NCBI GenBank assembly: GCA_030831725.1
Contig: JAURKN010000032.1
Coordinates: forward strand, 1-13,142
Reading direction: 5' to 3'
DNA from: Ferruginibacter sp.
Lineage (GTDB): Bacteria; Bacteroidota; Bacteroidia; Chitinophagales; Chitinophagaceae
DNA length: 13,142 nt
Below the pieces are notes generated by a model. The model was given only the letters and a program-made list of their open reading frames with translations, made no database searches and had not been told where the DNA came from. A program made the position numbers and the translations under genes. How positions within the stretch are numbered: position 1 is the first letter of the stretch; each line of letters begins with the position of its first letter. Shown here one piece after another: positions 1 through 6,056 of this stretch.

Positions 1-1306
1 ATAAAGTTATGACTCTCTCCAGTTGATGGATTTTCGCACGTTTCAAATCTTCGGCGTCATCAAAGAAACTATCCCAGTAGTCCATGGTGAACAATTCCAT
101 CGACATGCTTGCCACTTCGGCAATTTCCATCGGATACTCTTTGAATCCGTTCAATTCGAGCGGGTGTGCCAAAAAGGAATGAGCGGCATGACCACCTTCA
201 TGAACCATCGTGGTAACATCATGCATTTGTCCGGCCGCATTCATAAAGATGAAAGGAGCTCCGCTCTCCGCTAACGGACAATTGTATCCGCCGGGCGCTT
301 TGCCTTTTCTGCTCTCCAGATCCAGGTGCTTCATGTCCTTCATGCGCTTGAGGCAATCCGCAAAAAAAGGATCGAGTTTTTGAAAACAATCGATGGATTT
401 ATTCAGCAGCTCCTCTCCTGTTTTGAAAGGCTGTAAAGGTTTCTTTCCTGCAGGCTCCGCTTCCAGATCCCAAGGTCTCAGTGTATCCACACCCAGCTCG
501 ACTCTTTTCTTTTCGTGCAGCAAGGATACCAAAGGAAGAACATGCTGTTTCACGGCTTCCTGAAAACGATAGCAATCTTCTTTCCCATAATCGAATCTTC
601 CCAATTCCTTGAAACGATATTCGATGTAGTCAGACATCCCCGTGTTCGCCGCTTCTTTGTTGCGGATATCAATCAGTTTATTGAAAAGATCATTGAGTTT
701 ATCCTGGTCTTGCAGTCTCCTTTGCTGGATCAGGTGATATACACTTTCTCTTTTGCTACGGTCGGTGTGTTCCAGAAATTTGGCGGCCTGTTGTAATGTG
801 AATGATTTTCCTTCAATTTCAACCGTCATGGCTCCCGTGATTTGACCATATTGCTGTTGTAATACGGCCATCTCAGCCTGTAAAGGGATGTTCTCGTCCC
901 TGAACAGTTCGATGCTTTTTTTGACGTTTCTCAGATACGTATGATACTCTTCCGGGTTCAGTTGATCCAGAAGTGGAGATTGAACCAGTTTTTTATTCAA
1001 CGCATCTGCGAAGGGTTGAATTTTGGGCTGTATTTCGAGACAGAAAAAATTAAAGGCCTCCTCAAGTTCTTTATTGTCTGTGTCGCAGGTCATTTTGATC
1101 TGTCTCCAACAGGCATCTTCATTGATGACAGCTTCCAACTCACTTTGGTCATGGAGCCATTGTTTCAGTTGGGCGACATCGATGATTTCTCTGGAAAGCA
1201 ATTCCTGAAAATATGACTCTATGTAAGACCAATCGGTCAACACAAAATCTGTAGGGAGATATTGTCTCTTTATTTTCTGAATATCGGCTGAATAATTCGC
1301 GTTCAT
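1..1306 (-). CDS. M3-family zinc oligoendopeptidase, C-terminus cut by window edge
   Basis: Predicted cytoplasmic zinc metallopeptidase of family M3 (thimet oligopeptidase / oligoendopeptidase F type), which cleaves short peptides. The first 435 residues are in the window; related proteins have about 560-570, so about a quarter is missing at the left edge. The zinc-binding motif HEGGH is at residues 369-373. The expected third ligand is Glu397, 24 residues after the second His, within the segment EIAEVASMSMELF that is typical of the family. The N-terminal part (LPTDFVLTDWSYIESYF and on) is the usual helical region. No signal peptide is seen. The ATG at 1306 is chosen because it lies 17 bases after the stop of the upstream DUF5606 gene and gives the usual N-terminus. 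The gene probably shares a transcript with DUF5606. The natural peptide substrates cannot be told from the sequence. Confidence 0.9.
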   Translation of the reverse strand, partial: MNANYSADIQKIKRQYLPTDFVLTDWSYIESYFQELLSREIIDVAQLKQWLHDQSELEAVINEDACWRQIKMTCDTDNKELEEAFNFFCLEIQPKIQPFADALNKKLVQSPLLDQLNPEEYHTYLRNVKKSIELFRDENIPLQAEMAVLQQQYGQITGAMTVEIEGKSFTLQQAAKFLEHTDRSKRESVYHLIQQRRLQDQDKLNDLFNKLIDIRNKEAANTGMSDYIEYRFKELGRFDYGKEDCYRFQEAVKQHVLPLVSLLHEKKRVELGVDTLRPWDLEAEPAGKKPLQPFKTGEELLNKSIDCFQKLDPFFADCLKRMKDMKHLDLESRKGKAPGGYNCPLAESGAPFIFMNAAGQMHDVTTMVHEGGHAAHSFLAHPLELNGFKEYPMEIAEVASMSMELFTMDYWDSFFDDAEDLKRAKIHQLERVITL

Positions 1307-1323
1307 AAGGGTAGGTTGGTACG

Positions 1324-1842
1324 TTATGCCATTTTTCTTGGCGTATTGATTTTTTTAGCCGGTGCGTTTTTAACTGCGGCAGCTTTAGGTGCTGATTTTG
1401 CAGCGGATGCCGTGGTTTTTTCAACAACAGATTCTGAAGCAACTGATTCACTGCCAGCTTCAGAAAGCTTGATTTCGATATTGTTCTTTTTGATCAAGTC
1501 GAACCATTTGATCATTTTCTTCAGATCGCTGCCATATACTCTTTCGAAGTCCATGGTTGGGAAAACAACTTCGTAATATTTTTTGATTTCATCCACCTTA
1601 CCAGCGTCAGGAAGTGGCTTATCTGATGATTGCATAGCGAGAAAAACATCGGCCAAATTCACGTTTTCTCCTGTTGTATAAACCTCGATGCTTTCCAGAT
1701 GGGAAAAACTATGAAGTCTGTTGCTTACAAATTTGGTAGATTTGTCCTCTAAAGAACGCACGATGCCACCATCTGCTTTTGAATTGATTAGTTCAAACAA
1801 GCCACCAAGGCCGGTGACACCAACGAGTTTTCTGTATTCCAT
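1324..1842 (-). CDS. DUF5606 domain protein with Ala/Lys/Pro-rich tail
   Basis: A 172-residue protein of unknown function. The N-terminal part, residues 1 to about 125 (MEYRKLVGVTGLGGLFELI onward), matches my memory of DUF5606, a domain known from Bacteroidota. Residues from about 140 are low in complexity and rich in Ala, Lys, Ser and Pro, as in a flexible basic tail. There is no signal peptide or membrane segment, so it is probably cytoplasmic. The reading frame stays open for 107 codons further upstream, but that stretch is antisense to the start of the outer-membrane gene. The ATG at 1842 gives the family N-terminus and is preceded by an A-rich leader, as usual in this phylum. It lies directly upstream of the M3 peptidase gene (17-base gap), which suggests co-transcription. 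Function is unassigned. Confidence 0.85.
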   Translation of the reverse strand: MEYRKLVGVTGLGGLFELINSKADGGIVRSLEDKSTKFVSNRLHSFSHLESIEVYTTGENVNLADVFLAMQSSDKPLPDAGKVDEIKKYYEVVFPTMDFERVYGSDLKKMIKWFDLIKKNNIEIKLSEAGSESVASESVVEKTTASAAKSAPKAAAVKNAPAKKINTPRKMA

Positions 1843-1903
1843 TTTAATTTTTTTTGCACTGCAAGATAGCCAATAATTAAACCATAAATCACCCGTTTTT
1901 CTC

Positions 1904-4804
1904 ATGAAAATGAATTTATCCGTTCTCTTAAAAAAAAATAACAAAGTTTTACCGTTTGACTCTCTCCGATATGTGCTTTTGCTTTTAGGATTTTTAGTCT
2001 CAGCGCATTTTGTAAAAGCCCAAAAAATCACGATCTCCGGACTCATCAAAGACAAAGAAACCGGAATGCCCGTTTCTAAATCTTCCGTCAGGCTTTTTAC
2101 CCGCGAATCCAATTTGATTTCCGGAAAAACAACCGGGGAGAAGGGAGATTTCGAATTTACCATTCCATCAATGGGAGAATATAAATTGGAAGCAACTGCG
2201 GTTTCCTACAAAATGAATGTGACAATGCTTGATGTAAATGCGGCAAAGACCAATGTGAGCATTCTCATCGAAAGGGAAATTCAGGATTTGAGCGGCGTGG
2301 TGGTAAAAGCGACAGGCCCTGCGGTTACACAGAAAGGAGATACCGCACAGTTCAATGCGGCACAATACAAAGTGAATCCGGACGCGACAACCGAAGATTT
2401 GATCAAGAAAATGCCTGGAATGAATGTGGATCGAAGCGGGAATGTGACCGCTCAAGGAGAGCAGGTTAGGAAAGTGACGGTGGATGGTAAAGATTTTTTT
2501 GGAGATGATGCAACAGCCGCACTAAAAAACATACCGGCAAATGCAGTAGACAAAATCCAGTTGTACGACCGCATGAGCGACCAAGCGATGCTGACGGGTG
2601 TAGACGATGGCAATACCACAAAAGCGATCAACATCATCACCAAAGCGGGACTCAACAATTCTCAATTCGGTAGGGTTTCCGCAGGTATAGGAGATCAGGG
2701 TAAATACAGCGCCGGCGGTAATGTCAGTTTTTTCAAAGACAGCCGAAGGATTTCCATTGTTGGAAATTTCAACAACATCAACCAGCAAAATTTTGGATCA
2801 CAAGATTTGCTTGGCGTTCAGGGTAATGCAGGAAGAACCAGAGATGGAAATCCACCCGGAAATGTGGTAGGTAGCTTTCGTCCACCAAATAGTGGTCCGG
2901 CAGAAAGTTTTACTGTAGACCAATCCGGAGGAATCAGCACCACCAATGCAATCGGATTGAACTTTGGAGATATGTGGGGTAAGACGACAACCGTAACTGC
3001 AAGTTATTTCTTCAACAATTCCGAAAATGACAATCGCTCCGGAGCCAGCACCAGAATATTTGAACAGGAACAAAATATCCTGAGAAACAGCGTTTCCAAC
3101 AGCATCAACAACAACCATCGATTCAACGCAAGAATCGAATTCAAGAAAGATACCAACAATCCGATCTTCATCATTCCAAGCATCAGTTTCCAAAACGGCA
3201 TGAATAATTCCGGATCAAAACTGAACAGTTTCAAAAACGCCAGCGATTCCATCTACAATTCAAATGCTGGTACAGGTTCTGACCGTGAAGGTTATACGAT
3301 AAAAAACACCATTCAATACAGACATAGTTTTCTTAAAAAAAGCAGGGTGTTTTCAATGAGTCTCAATACATCACTGAACAAAAACGACGGACATTCCAAT
3401 ATCGATGGAACGTACAGGTTCTATGATGATACAGGCTTGCCCGTTTTTCCGGACTCCATTCAAAAACAAAATTCTGTCAACAATACAAGCGGTTACAATA
3501 TTGGTGCAAGCATTTCTTTCAATGAGCCATTAGGAAAAAGCGCCAAATCTCAGTTACAGCTGGAATACAATCCTTCTTATCAAAAAAATAAAACAGATCA
3601 ACAAACCTACAGTTTCATCAACACCACGAATTCGAAATACGATAGTGCATTGTCCAATACTTTTGAAAACAGCATTCATACCCAGAATGTGGGATTGTCT
3701 TATCGTTTCAATAAAAATAAGGATGAACAAATGGGTGTTACGCTGGCTTACCAGCAAACAGAATTGTCCAGCGACAGGGTTGTTCCATCTCCATCAAACA
3801 TCAGACAACAATTCAGTAACTGGCTGCCTTTCGCTTTTTGGAGAAAGAAAATCAATGCCAAAAGTCAATTCCGGATGTTCATGCGTTTTGCAACCACTTA
3901 CCCATCCGTGAATCAGTTGCAAGATGTGTTGAATCTGACAAATCCGCTGAATGTAACAACGGGTAATGCCTCTCTAAGACAATCGCTGAACCTGTTTACC
4001 GGAGGAAGATTCAGTTACACCGATGCGAAAACGAACAGAAGCATGTTCACAGGTGTTTTTCTGCAACGCTCATCCGATTACATTGCCAATGGTACATGGA
4101 TTGCCACTACGGATTCTGCCCTTCAACAAGGGGTGGTTTTGAGAAAAGGTTCTCAATTGAGCAAGCCTGTAAACGTAAATGGATATCATGCGTTCCGTTC
4201 TTATTTCACCTTCAGTCAACCTATCAAAAAACTGAAAACAACAGTCAATTTGAATACTTCTTTCCTTTATTCACGTTTGCCTGGAATCATCAACAACAAT
4301 CCTTCAGTTACGAATACACAATTGTATAACCTCGGACTTTCTTTTGTCAGCAACGTGAGTGAGTATGTCGATTATAACTTGTCTTATACCGCAAACATCA
4401 ACAAAGCCAGAACGATTGGCATCATCACCAGAGACAACAATTACGTGAACCACGCCATCGGTGTAAATTTCAATTTGCTCAGCAAAAGCGGATGGTTTTA
4501 TTCCAATGAGTTGAGTCAGCAAATCTTCACAGGATTAACAGCAGGACTTGACAGAACTTTTACTTTGTGGACCGCCTCCGTAGGTAAAAAGTTTTTCAAA
4601 AACAAAGCAGGAGAAATCAGATTTACCGTTTTCGATATCCTCAAACAAAACCAAAGCTTGAACAGGACCGTGACCAATACTTATCTGGAAGACGTGAGAA
4701 CGGATGTACTGAGCCAGTATTTCATGCTCACTTTTTCCTACAACTTGAAAAATTTTGGTACACTCAAAAAGCAAATTCAAACTGAAGAGGGCCGAATGAG
4801 ATAA
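1904..4804 (+). CDS. Outer-membrane beta-barrel protein with regulatory-like and plug domains (TonB-receptor-like)
   Basis: A 966-residue outer-membrane protein. Residues 1-40 form a long signal peptide: a basic start, a hydrophobic core at about 22-36 and a likely cut near VKA-Q. Residues about 42-125 form a carboxypeptidase-regulatory-like beta-sandwich. Residues about 130-247 resemble a TonB-receptor plug (LSGVVVKA, then DLIKKMPGMNVDRSGNV, VTVDGKDFFGDDATAALKNIPA and AINIITK). The rest is a barrel rich in Asn, Ser and aromatic residues, ending near YFMLTFSYNLKNFG, followed by a short polar tail. The domain order fits the outer-membrane beta-barrel family often written OMP_b-brl_3. No SusD-like lipoprotein gene is adjacent, so glycan import of the SusCD kind is not supported and the substrate is unknown. 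The start is either ATG 1904 or ATG 1910. An A9 tract lies in codons 9-12. Confidence 0.9.
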   Translation: MKMNLSVLLKKNNKVLPFDSLRYVLLLLGFLVSAHFVKAQKITISGLIKDKETGMPVSKSSVRLFTRESNLISGKTTGEKGDFEFTIPSMGEYKLEATAVSYKMNVTMLDVNAAKTNVSILIEREIQDLSGVVVKATGPAVTQKGDTAQFNAAQYKVNPDATTEDLIKKMPGMNVDRSGNVTAQGEQVRKVTVDGKDFFGDDATAALKNIPANAVDKIQLYDRMSDQAMLTGVDDGNTTKAINIITKAGLNNSQFGRVSAGIGDQGKYSAGGNVSFFKDSRRISIVGNFNNINQQNFGSQDLLGVQGNAGRTRDGNPPGNVVGSFRPPNSGPAESFTVDQSGGISTTNAIGLNFGDMWGKTTTVTASYFFNNSENDNRSGASTRIFEQEQNILRNSVSNSINNNHRFNARIEFKKDTNNPIFIIPSISFQNGMNNSGSKLNSFKNASDSIYNSNAGTGSDREGYTIKNTIQYRHSFLKKSRVFSMSLNTSLNKNDGHSNIDGTYRFYDDTGLPVFPDSIQKQNSVNNTSGYNIGASISFNEPLGKSAKSQLQLEYNPSYQKNKTDQQTYSFINTTNSKYDSALSNTFENSIHTQNVGLSYRFNKNKDEQMGVTLAYQQTELSSDRVVPSPSNIRQQFSNWLPFAFWRKKINAKSQFRMFMRFATTYPSVNQLQDVLNLTNPLNVTTGNASLRQSLNLFTGGRFSYTDAKTNRSMFTGVFLQRSSDYIANGTWIATTDSALQQGVVLRKGSQLSKPVNVNGYHAFRSYFTFSQPIKKLKTTVNLNTSFLYSRLPGIINNNPSVTNTQLYNLGLSFVSNVSEYVDYNLSYTANINKARTIGIITRDNNYVNHAIGVNFNLLSKSGWFYSNELSQQIFTGLTAGLDRTFTLWTASVGKKFFKNKAGEIRFTVFDILKQNQSLNRTVTNTYLEDVRTDVLSQYFMLTFSYNLKNFGTLKKQIQTEEGRMR

Positions 4805-4823
4805 GACATTAAAAACAAATTTT

Positions 4824-4831
4824 TATTTTTG
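4824..4831 (+). promoter_or_regulatory. Possible -7 promoter element ahead of DUF1801 gene
   Basis: TATTTTTG matches the Bacteroidota -7 consensus TAnnTTTG exactly and lies 19 bases before the DUF1801 start. No TTG is seen at the -33 position, which falls on the stop codon of the outer-membrane gene. In an AT-rich gap the match could be chance. If real, the DUF1801 gene has its own transcript rather than depending on read-through. Confidence 0.3.
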
Positions 4832-4850
4832 ATAGCCAATTTATTTCGAA

Positions 4851-5306
4851 ATGAAAACCAAAGAAACAACTGTAGCTGATTATCTGGAATCATTGCCGGA
4901 AGACCGAAAAAAAGCGATCAATCAAATAAGGTCTGTCATCAAAAAAAATATGCCAGCTGGATTTGAAGAATGTATGCAGTTTGGAATGATAGGATATTCT
5001 GTTCCGCATAAAAAATATCCGAAGGGATATCACTGCAACCCGAAAGAACCTCTTCCCTTCATCAGTGTGGCCTCACAAAAAAATTTTGTTGCCATTTATC
5101 ACATGGGTCTCTACACAACACCAAAACTGATGGAATGGTTTTTGGAGGCTTATGAAAAAGCGGATGTAGGTAAACCTGACATGGGAAAAAGTTGCATCCG
5201 TTTTAAAAAAGTAGAGAAAATTCCCTTTGACCTGATTGGAAAACTTGCTTCGAAAATGTCAGCAGACGAGTGGATAGCCACCTATGAAAAGCTATATGTG
5301 AAATAA
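4851..5306 (+). CDS. DUF1801 domain protein (YdhG/CyaY-like fold)
   Basis: A 151-residue cytoplasmic protein that I recognise as DUF1801. The N-terminus has VADYLESLPEDRKKAINQIRSVI, then PAGFEECMQFGMIGYSVP and a central strand region FISVASQKNFVAIYHMGLY. The C-terminus has GKSCIRFKKVEKIPFDLIGKL. Members share a fold with YdhG and frataxin/CyaY-like proteins, and some have been proposed to handle iron, but the role of the family is not settled. I see no metal-binding or catalytic motif that would decide it. The gene follows the outer-membrane protein gene by 46 bases on the same strand. Its TAA stop abuts the stop codon of the opposing DsbA-like gene. Confidence 0.85.
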   Translation: MKTKETTVADYLESLPEDRKKAINQIRSVIKKNMPAGFEECMQFGMIGYSVPHKKYPKGYHCNPKEPLPFISVASQKNFVAIYHMGLYTTPKLMEWFLEAYEKADVGKPDMGKSCIRFKKVEKIPFDLIGKLASKMSADEWIATYEKLYVK

Positions 5307-5320
5307 TCATTTCGATTTTT
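5300..5320 (+). terminator. Weak hairpin plus T-tract spanning the two abutting stop codons
   Basis: GAAAT (5300-5304) can pair with ATTTC (5309-5313) across a four-base loop. It is followed by GATTTTTG, giving five T at 5316-5320 on the plus strand. It would serve the DUF1801 (and possibly outer-membrane) transcript. The stem is short and AT-rich, and there is no T-tract in the other direction, so it is a weak candidate. It overlaps the coding end of the opposing gene. Confidence 0.25.
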
Positions 5321-5963
5321 GCAACTCTTCCAACACGGCATCAATTCTTTTTGTCAGGGTTTCGAAAGGAGTATATCCTTTGGCCAGCAAATGAAATTTT
5401 AACTCACCCGTTTGCATAAGCACACAGGGATAGCCATCCACTTGCAGCTGTTTCACCAACGAGAACTCATAATGGGCCATTTCCTTGTAATGCTCTGAAG
5501 ATAGTTTTTCATAAAAAGCCTCCGGATGTATGCTGTATTTTTCGAGTAGATGTCTGTATGCCTCTTTGTCTGTAAGGTCTCGTCCTTCGGCATGTAAGGC
5601 GTATTGAAGTTCGTGTGCGAAAGTGATGGACTTGTCGGGATAATAATCTTTAAAAATACACAATGCGATGGCGGGCATCTCAGAGTGTGGATACCAGTCG
5701 CTGTCATCCGGATTGAATATATGCCACAGAAAATCTGAACCAAACTTTACGCCGGTAAGGTCCTCCACATTTTTATATGCTTTTGCGATATAATCAGCAC
5801 TCGCTTTGATGTGAACGGGCTTTTCGGGAAGAATCATTCCGCCGGACAATACTTCAAATCCGCATTGATTTTTGTAGGTATCTTCTATTTGTTTCATGAC
5901 AGGACTGAAGCCGTAGCACCAGCCACAGTAAGCGTCGAAGCAATAGATTAGGATGGGGTTCAT
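5307..5963 (-). CDS. Cytoplasmic DsbA-family thiol oxidoreductase
   Basis: A 218-residue thioredoxin-fold protein of the DsbA superfamily, close to the 'predicted protein-disulfide isomerase' group with a CGWCYGF active site. The redox pair is Cys13-Gly-Trp-Cys16, directly after the first beta strand (NPILIYCFDAYCGWC). The helical insertion follows, and the cis-proline loop is VDGYP at about residue 179. There is no signal peptide, so it probably acts in the cytoplasm; members are linked to thiol-disulfide exchange or glutathione/isomerase chemistry, and the exact substrate is unknown. Cys180 next to the cis-proline is notable. A TTG at 5969 would add two residues; the ATG at 5963 is preferred because it starts just before the first strand. 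The gene is convergent with DUF1801 and lies 93 bases downstream of polA on the same strand. Confidence 0.85.
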   Translation of the reverse strand: MNPILIYCFDAYCGWCYGFSPVMKQIEDTYKNQCGFEVLSGGMILPEKPVHIKASADYIAKAYKNVEDLTGVKFGSDFLWHIFNPDDSDWYPHSEMPAIALCIFKDYYPDKSITFAHELQYALHAEGRDLTDKEAYRHLLEKYSIHPEAFYEKLSSEHYKEMAHYEFSLVKQLQVDGYPCVLMQTGELKFHLLAKGYTPFETLTKRIDAVLEELQKSK

Positions 5964-5982
5964 TTGCAATTAGGGATTGAAA

Positions 5983-6036
5983 TGTTTGTTGTTTGTGGTT
6001 TATTGTTCCGCTTCGCGTGTTTGTTGTTTATTGTTA
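5983..6036. repeat. T/G-rich imperfect direct repeat between polA and the DsbA-like gene
   Basis: TGTTTGTTGTTT occurs at 5983-5994 and again at 6018-6029, and TTTATTGTT follows each copy. Between the copies is TTCCGCTTCGCG. On the minus strand (the transcribed sense of both flanking genes) the stretch reads as an A/C-rich sequence broken by CGCGAAGCG. The 13-mer GTGTTTGTTGTTT (6017-6029) recurs at 11243-11255 in the other long spacer. No coding potential was seen. Confidence 0.7.
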
Positions 6037-6056
6037 GGGCTCAGCTTTTAAATAAA

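Noticed and set aside
1149..1451. 100-codon frame overlapping the ends of DUF5606 and the M3 peptidase
   Set aside because: It is an alternative frame across two real genes, with no domain and a low-complexity product.
1854..1864. Palindrome TTGCA-C-TGCAA in the divergent spacer between DUF5606 and the outer-membrane gene
   Set aside because: It could be an operator, but arms of five bases are expected by chance at this frequency and no regulator gene is adjacent.
1843..2163. Upstream extension of the DUF5606 frame by 107 codons
   Set aside because: It is antisense to the signal peptide and first domain of the outer-membrane gene, and the family N-terminus begins at the ATG at 1842.
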